Below, one piece after another: positions 1 through 6,728 of a DNA stretch of 18,951 bases; within the stretch, counting starts at the first letter, position 1, and every line of letters begins with the position of its first letter. Location of the stretch: positions 1 through 18,951 of the forward strand of contig JANWZH010000007.1 in NCBI GenBank assembly GCA_025054755.1, given 5' to 3'. The DNA comes from Patescibacteria group bacterium. GTDB taxonomy: Bacteria; Patescibacteriota; Minisyncoccia; UBA6257; 2-01-FULL-56-20. The translations under genes and the position numbers were made by a program. A model generated the notes under the pieces. It ran no database searches and had not been told where the DNA came from. It saw only the letters and a program-made list of their open reading frames with translations.

Positions 1-13
1 GAAAAATTTAAAA

Positions 14-703
14 ATGAACTTTTATCAAACTTTGATTTATAATCCGCTTTTAAATATTTTAATATTTTTTTATCAAACTATTAGTTTTAATGATTTAGGT
101 TTAGCTATTATATTTTTAACTATTTTAATTAGAATACTTTTATACCCCTTATCTAATAAAATGTTTAAAACTCAAACTATTTTACAAAAATTACAACCAG
201 AAATTAAAATAATTCAGCAAAAATATAAAAAAGACCCTCAAAAACAATTACAAGAAACATTAGCTATTTATAAAAAATATAATATTAATCCTTTTTCGAT
301 GTATTTTTTTATTTTTATTCAAATTCCAATTTTAATAGCTCTTTATAAAATTTTTTCTCAAAATTTTGAAATTTTAGATTTTAATAATCTTTATAATTTT
401 GTTTCTCGTCCTCAAAATATTAATCTTATGTTTTTAGGCTTGATAAATTTAGCAAAACCTAGCATAATAATTGCAGGATTAGCAGCGGTTTTTCAATTTT
501 GGCAAATTTATCTTAGTTTTAAAGTTTTAAAAGATAAAAAGCATATAAATAAAATTGCGTTGTATTTAGGTCCAATAGCAACATTTATTTTTTTATATTA
601 TTTATCTTCAGCAATCGGATTATATTGGTTAACTACTAATATTATTTCAGTGATTAATCAATTTTTTATTAATAAAAATATTGAAAAAGAAGATAAAATT
701 TAA
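14..703 (+). CDS. yidC: YidC/Oxa1 membrane protein insertase
   Basis: YidC inserts and folds proteins in the cytoplasmic membrane, alone or with SecYEG. The 229-aa product is the short form, without the large periplasmic domain of proteobacterial YidC. The first core helix (about residues 27-47) carries the conserved hydrophilic-groove arginine, R40, in the string IRILLYP. A cytoplasmic, charged helical hairpin follows (about 50-88, ending KKYNINPF). Further hydrophobic segments lie near 92-115, 130-145, 148-170 and 185-215, and the C-terminus is short and charged. ATG at 14 is the only sensible start, and the 13 bases before it hold no ribosome binding site. The next gene starts 12 bp after the stop and is Jag-like, the usual yidC partner; rnpA and rpmH are expected just outside the window. 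The family call is secure from the Arg-containing helix, topology and context. Confidence 0.95.
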   Translation: MNFYQTLIYNPLLNILIFFYQTISFNDLGLAIIFLTILIRILLYPLSNKMFKTQTILQKLQPEIKIIQQKYKKDPQKQLQETLAIYKKYNINPFSMYFFIFIQIPILIALYKIFSQNFEILDFNNLYNFVSRPQNINLMFLGLINLAKPSIIIAGLAAVFQFWQIYLSFKVLKDKKHINKIALYLGPIATFIFLYYLSSAIGLYWLTTNIISVINQFFINKNIEKEDKI

Positions 704-715
704 TAATTTATTATT

Positions 716-1159
716 ATGAATTGGAATGAATTTTTAAAAGAATTATTTAAAAAAATGGGGTTTAATGATTTTAGTATTGATTTGAATAATGATCATAATC
801 ATGCATTTGTTTTTATTCATGAAAACGAAAATTTATTAAAAGAAAAAATAGCAGAACTAGTTGAAAATATTAATAAAATAATTCAATTAGTTGCCAAAAA
901 ACAAAATATTAAACCAATTTTTATTGATATTAATAACTATAGAAAAGAAAGAGAAAATTTGATTATTCAATTAGTTAGAGCAGCTGCTAAAAAGGTTATG
1001 ATTACTAAAGAAGAGATAAGCTTGCCCCCAATGAATTCTTATGAAAGAAGAATAGCTCATTTAGAATTAGTTTCAAATCCAGAAGTAAAAACTGAAAGTC
1101 AGGGCAAGGGCAAGTCAAGACATATTATTATTAAACCGATAAATAAAGAGGAAAAATAA
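716..1159 (+). CDS. jag: Jag/KhpB-like R3H-domain RNA-binding protein with degenerate KH domain
   Basis: This 147-aa protein is probably an RNA-binding partner of YidC. The C-terminal part (about residues 75-142) is a clear R3H domain. It begins RKERE, continues with an alanine-rich helix and PPMNSYERRIAH, where R111 and H115 are the defining Arg and His separated by three residues, and ends with GKGKSRHIIIKP. The first 70 residues sit where Jag has its KH domain, but the nucleic-acid-binding GxxG loop is not visible; the place expected for it reads LLKEKIAELVEN. The N-terminal Jag_N domain is also absent, so the protein is shorter than typical Jag (about 200 aa or more). The gene follows yidC by 12 bp without a Shine-Dalgarno sequence. 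Its stop lies 3 bp from the stop of the convergent 402-aa gene. Identity is secure for the R3H domain and context; RNA targets are unknown. Confidence 0.88.
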   Translation: MNWNEFLKELFKKMGFNDFSIDLNNDHNHAFVFIHENENLLKEKIAELVENINKIIQLVAKKQNIKPIFIDINNYRKERENLIIQLVRAAAKKVMITKEEISLPPMNSYERRIAHLELVSNPEVKTESQGKGKSRHIIIKPINKEEK

Positions 1160-1162
1160 ATT

Positions 1163-2371
1163 TTATAATTCTATTGAATATAAATTGTTGTCAAACCTGT
1201 TTATAAAAAATATTTTATTGTCTTTTATTTTTAATTCTTGAATATCAAAAAATTGATTATTGTTTTCAGGTTTAATTTTTTCTATTGATTTATTTTGAAT
1301 ATTAATTTTATAAATTTCGTCTTCTGTATATAGATTATAAGTTAAATAATCATCTATAATAAACTTATTTTGTAGCTCATCTTGATTAATTGGAACAGCA
1401 CAGAAAATATAATTATTAGTTGTAGTAGACTGAGCGGTTGATGTTTGTTGATTTAAAAAAATTGTTTGATTAAATACACATTTTGATAAAATAGTTGTAA
1501 AAGAAAACTTTTTATTTTCAAAGTTGTTATCAACTAAATAAAGAGATCCGCCCATGCCTGCTTGATTAGAATAAAATAATAATCCATGATTTGTTTTTTC
1601 GTCCCAGTTAAAATCAATACCTTGTAATTCATAAACTAGTTTTATTGTTTTATCTTTTATGTTTATTAATAAGACTTGGCCCACGTTTAAAGACGATGGA
1701 TTTGATACTATAAATAAATTGAGGTCATCTTTCCAAATCAATTTAAAATCTAAAATATTTAAATCAATTAATTTATTAGGAGTTGAATTTTCTTTGTTTA
1801 AGTCTAATAAATAAATAGAATTGATTCCATTGTTTTTAACTAAATAAGCAAGTTTATTTTTTTCAGAAATTGTTGGGTTTGAGGCATTAGGAATTTGTTT
1901 CCAGGTTTGATTTTTGATATTAAAAATATTAATAAAATTATTTAAGGCAAAAATAATTTTTGAATTATCTTTTGAAAATAAAACATTATTAGGAATATCT
2001 TTAATTGTATCATTAATTATTTCTTCTTGATTGCTTATTTTAATGATTTGTCCCAAATTATTTACAGCTATAATTTGATTATTTGAATCAATAGTGTAGT
2101 TTATTATTTTAGAATCAGAAATTTTTTTAATTTTTTGTTCTTGAGTATTGTTGTTTTGATTTTGATTTGATTGTGTTATTAATTGATTATTTGATGTGCT
2201 AACGCTTGGAATATTAATTGTTGAATCATTAATATTATTAGAAGAGCATTTTAGGTTATAAATATATTTTAGAAAACTATAATTAGGAAGGCTCATACAA
2301 GAAATGCTATTGAATGCATATCCTAAAAATACAATAATTATAATTAAAATTCCAAATAAAATTTTTTTCAT
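1163..2371 (-). CDS. Membrane-anchored beta-propeller (TolB/WD40-like) protein of a CPR secretion cluster
   Basis: The product has 402 aa. Residues 4-22 form an uncleaved signal-anchor helix with Lys residues before it, so the rest should lie outside the membrane. Residues about 45-90 are an Asn/Gln/Ser-rich linker. From about 90 to the end, short beta-strand-like blocks recur (NNQIIAVNNLGQIIKI, SKIIFALNN, NKLAYLVKN, NNLYSIEL), as in a TolB or WD40-like propeller. Two cysteines, C298 (SKCVF) and C324 (FCAVP), recall a CVW...YCAVP signature that I associate with Parcubacterial proteins near VirB4; a disulfide is plausible. C25 is not in a convincing lipobox. The gene is last in the PBP1A-VirB4 run, starts 4 bp after the 227-aa gene, and ends 3 bp from jag. 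No catalytic function can be read; a surface scaffold or binding role is an inference. Confidence 0.72.
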   Translation of the reverse strand: MKKILFGILIIIIVFLGYAFNSISCMSLPNYSFLKYIYNLKCSSNNINDSTINIPSVSTSNNQLITQSNQNQNNNTQEQKIKKISDSKIINYTIDSNNQIIAVNNLGQIIKISNQEEIINDTIKDIPNNVLFSKDNSKIIFALNNFINIFNIKNQTWKQIPNASNPTISEKNKLAYLVKNNGINSIYLLDLNKENSTPNKLIDLNILDFKLIWKDDLNLFIVSNPSSLNVGQVLLINIKDKTIKLVYELQGIDFNWDEKTNHGLLFYSNQAGMGGSLYLVDNNFENKKFSFTTILSKCVFNQTIFLNQQTSTAQSTTTNNYIFCAVPINQDELQNKFIIDDYLTYNLYTEDEIYKINIQNKSIEKIKPENNNQFFDIQELKIKDNKIFFINRFDNNLYSIEL

Positions 2372-2375
2372 AAAT

Positions 2376-3059
2376 TTACTTAATAAATTTAAGCTCCAAT
2401 TTACTTGTTGCGACCTCAGAATTATTTATTAAATTTGAAACTTTAGATTCTATTATAATACTTGTTGAATTTTCTCCTATTACTTGAATATTTATTTTAA
2501 ATGGATCATAAGAATAAGGAGTTGCAGGCGATCTATTAATTTGCCATTCTGGAAATAAATATTCATTAGTTTCAAAATTATTTGGAATATTAAAAAAATA
2601 AGGGTATGCAACTAAATCAAAATTATTAGAATAAACTTGTTTTTTAGGAAATGGAGCATTAATAACTATTTTTGGTTTTGTTATTGGTATTTCAATTGTT
2701 TTTAAAATATTTAATTCTGGCAATTCTACTCTTATATCAACCTTTGTATCATTTGGGGCTAAAAAATTAATTTTTTTATTTCCTTTAATATTGCTTATTA
2801 ATTCATTGTTAACATACCAATAAATTTTTGTATTAGATAAATCAACTAATTTATTATTTTGAACAAGTTCTAATGACACATTAATCATTGATCCTGGCGA
2901 TGGTAAAATTTTGCCTCTAAAAAAATTGGGTACAAAATTAGAAGTTTGCCAGCTTATTATAATATTATCTGCTTTGTTGTTTTGAGCGAGAATAAAATTA
3001 TATCCAAAAAATATAAAAATTATTATAAAAACTATTTTTAATTTAAAATTAAATTGCAT
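2376..3059 (-). CDS. Exported Ig-like protein, accessory to the VirB4 cluster
   Basis: This 227-aa protein starts with a typical signal sequence: Lys at 6 and 8, a hydrophobic core at about 9-24, and ILAQ at 23-26 as a possible cleavage site. The remainder is beta-rich and free of cysteine. The first region, about 32-110, reads SWQTSNFVPNFFRGKILPSPG, then VSLELV and YWYVNNELI, like an Ig/Big-type sandwich. A second Pro-containing beta region begins near PKIVINAPFPKK and includes the WQINRSP motif. I recognise the pattern 'SW...P..F.GK.LP..GS...VS.EL...WY.N' as belonging to a recurrent family in CPR type IV secretion-like clusters, but it has no assigned function. It is placed between the 203-aa membrane protein (28 bp) and the propeller protein (4 bp), so all three are probably co-transcribed and may act together at the cell surface. 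Confidence 0.68.
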   Translation of the reverse strand: MQFNFKLKIVFIIIFIFFGYNFILAQNNKADNIIISWQTSNFVPNFFRGKILPSPGSMINVSLELVQNNKLVDLSNTKIYWYVNNELISNIKGNKKINFLAPNDTKVDIRVELPELNILKTIEIPITKPKIVINAPFPKKQVYSNNFDLVAYPYFFNIPNNFETNEYLFPEWQINRSPATPYSYDPFKINIQVIGENSTSIIIESKVSNLINNSEVATSKLELKFIK

Positions 3060-3086
3060 TTTTTAAGTTTATAATATTTTGTCTAT

Positions 3087-3698
3087 TTATATATTATTAT
3101 AACTATTTTTTGATAAATTTTCTATACTATTAAAGCCATTGGAGTTTGATCTAATAACATCCATAAAATCATTTTTTTTTGTATTATTAATAGACTTATT
3201 TTGCGGAGAATTAAATTTTTGGTTTATTTGTTTAACATCTTCTATTTTTCGTGCTGTTTCTATGGTTTTTTTAGTAATTTGTGCTCCTTTTTCTATTGTT
3301 TGAACATATGGTCTAGCAGCTGGCACTACTTTAGCTAATTTAGTAGTTTTTTCTACAATTTCTAATCCTTTTTCAGTTTTTTTCATTATTCTTTGAATTT
3401 TCTCTTTATTAATTTCAAGAAAAGCAGTTATTGTAAAACCAATTGTTCTTAATGGCAGAAATCCAACATAAGGTATAAGTTCAACAATATTAGCAATTAA
3501 AGAATAAGTGGTTTTAAGGCCCTTAATTTTTAAATAAATCATTGATCCAGGAAAAGCAAGCATATCACTTAAACCAAAATCATCTAATCCAAAAAAAATA
3601 AACAAAAATTCTATTGCATCTGGTAAAGCGAATAGCCAAAGTCCAACAATTAAAGCTTCTGCTGGATATATTTTTGGTTTATTTTCTGTGCTTTCCAT
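3087..3698 (-). CDS. Membrane protein of unknown function next to VirB4
   Basis: This 203-aa protein of unrecognised function has two hydrophobic stretches. One lies at about 14-38 (EALIVGLWLFALPDAIEFLF) and the other at about 65-93 (YSLIANIVELIPYVGFLPLR and onward). Between them is a loop with DDFGLSDMLAFPGSMIYL. From about 97 onward the chain is Lys-rich and helical with many EK/KT repeats, and then an Asn/Ser-rich tail, suggesting a cytoplasmic helical extension. No cysteines, no enzymatic motif. The combination 'GLDDFGLSD...KGLK.TY.L..N..ELIPYVG.LP.RTI' looks like a family I have seen immediately downstream of virB4 in other CPR genomes. It lies 20 bp after virB4 and 27 bp before the Ig-like gene. 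A structural membrane part of the secretion-like machine is the best inference. Confidence 0.65.
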   Translation of the reverse strand: MESTENKPKIYPAEALIVGLWLFALPDAIEFLFIFFGLDDFGLSDMLAFPGSMIYLKIKGLKTTYSLIANIVELIPYVGFLPLRTIGFTITAFLEINKEKIQRIMKKTEKGLEIVEKTTKLAKVVPAARPYVQTIEKGAQITKKTIETARKIEDVKQINQKFNSPQNKSINNTKKNDFMDVIRSNSNGFNSIENLSKNSYNNI

Positions 3699-3718
3699 TT
3701 ATATTGATATTAATTTTA

Positions 3719-5452
3719 CTAAAGATTTAAACTTTCTTCTAACAACTCTTCTGGATTAGTAGTTATTATTTTATGTTCAAATGGTGAAGCTATTATTTGA
3801 ATTGCAACATGTTGTCTGCCAGCAAAAAATAATCCAGTTCCAACCTTAGCATTTAATAGAAAATCTTTTTCGGCTTCAGTTAAATTAAAGGTTTTTCCAA
3901 CAGAATCAATTGTAGCCGGAGCTTGTTTTAGTAAAAGTTGAATAGCAGAATTAGTAATAATTGGTCTACCATAAGGAGAATTCATAAAGTCTTCAACGTC
4001 TTGAGTAATAGTTGATACCCCTAAATAATATTTTCTAGCTCTCTTAACTAATCCAAACAAAAATTGAGCACTAAATTCATATTTCATCATCCACCAAGCC
4101 TCATCAATAATTAAAATTCTTTTTTTAAAATCTGCTCTAATAACGTTCCAAATATAATTTAATATAACATACATTGCTATTGGTCTTAATTCATCTTCCA
4201 AATCTCTAATAGAAAAAACAACAAGTCTATTTTTAAGTTCAATATTGGTCGGATTATTAACAAAGCCAGCAAAGCTTCCTTTAGTAAATTTATATAATTT
4301 TTCGGCCATTGCCCTGCCGCCATCTAAGCTTTTTAATACTGATTCTAAATCTTCTAATAATGGCGGCTGAGCATTTGTAAAATCTTTTCCAAAAACTATT
4401 TCTTTTGAAGCATAAGTTTCTGTTAGGGCTCGATCAAGCAGGGCATCTTCTTCAGGAGATAAATTCCCCAGCATTAATTTTAATAGCCCAGATAAATTAA
4501 CAATATGAGAACGCAAAACATCTTCTGGGTCTTCATTTGGTGGAATAATTGGTAAATCAAATGGATTAATATTTTGATCAGATGCAATTGAGATATTAAA
4601 GAAGCTTCCGCCAAATGATCTAGCTAGTTTTTCATATTCATTTTCTGGATCAATAATTATAATATCTGTTCCTAACATTAATGATCTTATAATTTCAAGT
4701 TTTGTTGCATAAGATTTTCCGCTTCCAGATTTAGCAAATACAACCTGGTTAGCATTTTCTAAAGAAAACCTGTCAAAAATAATTAGTCCATTATTTTGAA
4801 TATTTATACCATACAAAATTCCGTGATTAGATGTTAAATTTTCAGAAATAAAGGGAAAGAAAGACGATATTGGTCCAGAATTCATTGGGGTAGTTATATT
4901 TAATTTGTCTTGATTAAGAGGCAAGATAGATAAAAATCCTTCTAATTGTTCAAAAATAGCAGTTTTAAAATAAACCATTTTAGATTCCATAATGGATTCT
5001 ATTAAACTTTCAATTTTTTCTAACATTTCGTGGTTATCTGTATAAATAACTATATAAATCCCCACAGAAAATAATTTTTCTTGAGATTGCTGTAATGTAT
5101 CTCTTAAGCTTTCAATATCATTTAATGCTGTTTCAAGCATTGGATCTCGAACCATTCCTTTTTCTTCGTTTTCACTGATTTGTGCCTCAACTTGAGCAGC
5201 TTTTTTCTTTAAATTTTTTAAAGCAATGCCGGTATCAATAGGGTTAATATAAATAGAAATATCAAAAAGATGAGATAAATTAATTAATGGTTCAAACCAT
5301 CCAGTGGTTAAATATCTGGGATAAGAAAATATAAAAAATGCCCTAGCTAATTTATTGCCTATTTTTAAATAATTTGAATTAATTTCTAATCCGGCTGGAG
5401 ATATTATTTTTTTTAATTCTTCAAAATTATTGTTTTGCAAATTTTTATTCAT
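3719..5452 (-). CDS. virB4: VirB4-family type IV secretion ATPase
   Basis: VirB4 is the conserved ATPase that powers assembly of, or transport through, type IV secretion systems at the cytoplasmic face. The 577-aa product shows a Walker A motif at 240-247 (AKSGSGKS, K246), a Walker B motif at 446-451 (ILIIDE, D450/E451) followed by AWWMM, and the downstream STITQDVEDF motif (Q484) typical of VirB4/TraC ATPases. The N-terminal part (about 20-200) has INSNYLKIGNKLARAFFIFSYPRYL and a Lys/Glu-rich helical region at about 78-128. The far N-terminal VirB4 domain is not in this chain but in the 217-aa protein encoded 8 bp upstream, so the ATPase is a two-gene arrangement. The stop is TAG. All ATP-binding residues look intact, so I expect a working enzyme. 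The cargo cannot be deduced, as no relaxase or coupling protein is in view. Confidence 0.95.
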   Translation of the reverse strand: MNKNLQNNNFEELKKIISPAGLEINSNYLKIGNKLARAFFIFSYPRYLTTGWFEPLINLSHLFDISIYINPIDTGIALKNLKKKAAQVEAQISENEEKGMVRDPMLETALNDIESLRDTLQQSQEKLFSVGIYIVIYTDNHEMLEKIESLIESIMESKMVYFKTAIFEQLEGFLSILPLNQDKLNITTPMNSGPISSFFPFISENLTSNHGILYGINIQNNGLIIFDRFSLENANQVVFAKSGSGKSYATKLEIIRSLMLGTDIIIIDPENEYEKLARSFGGSFFNISIASDQNINPFDLPIIPPNEDPEDVLRSHIVNLSGLLKLMLGNLSPEEDALLDRALTETYASKEIVFGKDFTNAQPPLLEDLESVLKSLDGGRAMAEKLYKFTKGSFAGFVNNPTNIELKNRLVVFSIRDLEDELRPIAMYVILNYIWNVIRADFKKRILIIDEAWWMMKYEFSAQFLFGLVKRARKYYLGVSTITQDVEDFMNSPYGRPIITNSAIQLLLKQAPATIDSVGKTFNLTEAEKDFLLNAKVGTGLFFAGRQHVAIQIIASPFEHKIITTNPEELLEESLNL

Positions 5453-5460
5453 ATTTTTAA

Positions 5461-6114
5461 TTATATTATGCCTTCTTTTTCTATTGTCTCTGGGTTATAA
5501 TAATTATAAAACAATTCTAATAATTCTTCATCTGTGAGCTGTACAGCATCTAATCCAATTGATGTTAACCCCTCTATAACCTGCATTGTTCTTTGATTTA
5601 GTTGATTTATTCCATTTATTAATATTTGATCGTCTTGGTCTGTTCTTTTGTCACCTTCATTTTTTTGGGAAGAAAAAAATGAAAATTTAGAAGTTATTTT
5701 TTCTGCTTCTTTTTCTAAATTAATAATTGTATATGGAACAACAACAAGAAATGTTTTAACCATAATGTCATTATCTTTTATAAAGCCATAAATAAATTGA
5801 ATATATTCTTCAATTTGATTTTTTAGTAAACCAGAAAATTCTTTTTCTTTTACATTATTTAAATAATTTAGATAATTTTCAATATTAACCTTTCTAGAGT
5901 GAATTATAATTTGTATAGGAAATTCTAAGCTATTTAGAAATTCTTGATATGCTTGTATAATAATATTTTGTTCTTCTTCAGATTTTAAAGCAAAATTAAT
6001 TCCTCCAACAATTACTATTTGCCTTAATTCTCCATTTTTTAAAATTACAGTATTTAGTTTTATATCTTTAATTTCTACTAAATCTTTTGTGTCTCCAAAA
6101 TTATTTTTAATCAT
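5461..6114 (-). CDS. TraC-like N-terminal partner of VirB4
   Basis: This 217-aa soluble protein corresponds to the N-terminal TraC-like domain that precedes the ATPase in single-chain VirB4 proteins. Recognisable features are LVEIKDIKLNTVILKNGELR (residues 12-31), NFALKSEEEQ (40-49), the FPIQIIIHSRKVNIENYL stretch (65-82) and a buried strand FLVVVPYTI (122-130). The C-terminal motif is GLTSIGLDAVQLTDEELLELFYNYYNP. There is no Walker motif. The chain ends 8 bp before virB4 starts, and both chains have clean ends with no sign of a broken reading frame, so the split looks natural. It likely forms a complex with VirB4 and PrgI at the membrane. A TATAAT box sits 8 nt before the ATG (6123-6128), which might allow extra internal transcription. 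Confidence 0.87.
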   Translation of the reverse strand: MIKNNFGDTKDLVEIKDIKLNTVILKNGELRQIVIVGGINFALKSEEEQNIIIQAYQEFLNSLEFPIQIIIHSRKVNIENYLNYLNNVKEKEFSGLLKNQIEEYIQFIYGFIKDNDIMVKTFLVVVPYTIINLEKEAEKITSKFSFFSSQKNEGDKRTDQDDQILINGINQLNQRTMQVIEGLTSIGLDAVQLTDEELLELFYNYYNPETIEKEGII

Positions 6115-6122
6115 ATTTTTTT

Positions 6123-6128
6123 ATTATA
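6123..6128 (-). promoter_or_regulatory. Possible -10 element 8 nt before the TraC-like gene
   Basis: A perfect TATAAT on the minus strand ends 8 nt before the ATG at 6114, in the 34-bp gap after prgI. No good -35 box is apparent, and the region is almost pure A/T. It could be chance or a weak internal promoter within the PBP1A-VirB4 operon. It is listed because the same spacing is seen before PBP1A and the 776-aa gene. Confidence 0.3.
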
Positions 6129-6148
6129 TCATAAAATTTTAATATAAA

Positions 6149-6667
6149 TTAATGATAATCAATTCTGCGCGCTATTTGTTTTTCCCCGCTAATTTTATTA
6201 AAAATTTCATATTTTTCTTTTGTTGCTTGATATTTAATTTTTGCTTTATTGCTATTTGGAGATGACCCAACTAAAACATTTTCTTGAGCAGTTTTCAGAG
6301 CAATCCCAGAAATTATTTTTTCTAATGAATTTATTAAATTAAAACTTATATTTTTTTTGATATTTTCTTTGGTTTTAGTTAATTGTGGATTTTCTGGTTG
6401 CCAAACATAAATTCTTGGTCTTAAGTAAAAATTGATTATAGACAAAAGAATTCTACTAAATGGTTGATTGTTTATTTTAACAAAAGCGAATGCAGATGCT
6501 ATGCCTCCAATAATTATTGTAACAAAAATCCATAAAAAAAAAGTTACAGTAAAATAAAAAACCATACTTATTCCAAAAGCAATTGCTATATATATAAATT
6601 GTCTTAAAGTTAGTGGGCCTATAATTTTGTCTTCAATATCAATAAATTGAGGTACCTGAAATCTCAT
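6149..6667 (-). CDS. PrgI-family (VirB3-like) membrane protein
   Basis: PrgI proteins are small inner-membrane components of Gram-positive-type and CPR type IV secretion systems, and take the place of VirB3 beside VirB4. The N-terminus matches the family well: FQVPQFIDIEDKIIGPLTLRQ, then two hydrophobic helices at about 22-40 and 42-62, and a cytoplasmic amphipathic helix ending in YLRPRIYVWQPE. The 172-aa chain is longer than a minimal PrgI (about 100-120 aa), because it has a polar tail (about 92-172) that ends GEKQIARRIDYH. The gene lies between PBP1A (39 bp upstream) and the TraC-like gene (34 bp downstream). Together the three genes PrgI, TraC-like and VirB4 define the secretion ATPase module. 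The role of the tail is unknown. Confidence 0.88.
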   Translation of the reverse strand: MRFQVPQFIDIEDKIIGPLTLRQFIYIAIAFGISMVFYFTVTFFLWIFVTIIIGGIASAFAFVKINNQPFSRILLSIINFYLRPRIYVWQPENPQLTKTKENIKKNISFNLINSLEKIISGIALKTAQENVLVGSSPNSNKAKIKYQATKEKYEIFNKISGEKQIARRIDYH

Positions 6668-6704
6668 ATTTATAATTTTAATTTAATTTTTAAAAACTTC
6701 CAAA

Positions 6705-6728
6705 TATTATTCTTTATAAAGAATAATA
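6705..6728. repeat. 24-bp perfect AT-rich palindrome at the PBP1A stop codon
   Basis: Two perfectly complementary 12-bp arms (TATTATTCTTTA and its reverse complement) meet with no spacer. The palindrome spans the last codons and stop of PBP1A. In RNA it would form a weak A-U hairpin. It is not followed at once by a long U-tract on the minus strand, so termination would at best be leaky. It could equally be an mRNA-processing site or chance in such AT-rich DNA. Confidence 0.35.

Noticed and set aside
2290..2305. Lipoprotein cleavage site in the 402-aa propeller protein (C25)
   Set aside because: The residues before C25 (SIS) do not fit a lipobox, which needs a Leu/Val/Ile-type residue at -3 and a small residue at -1; signal anchor preferred.
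5440..5470. Frameshift splitting a single VirB4 gene
   Set aside because: Both chains have natural starts and ends, the TraC-like chain ends with a complete family motif, and separate genes are usual in this type of cluster.
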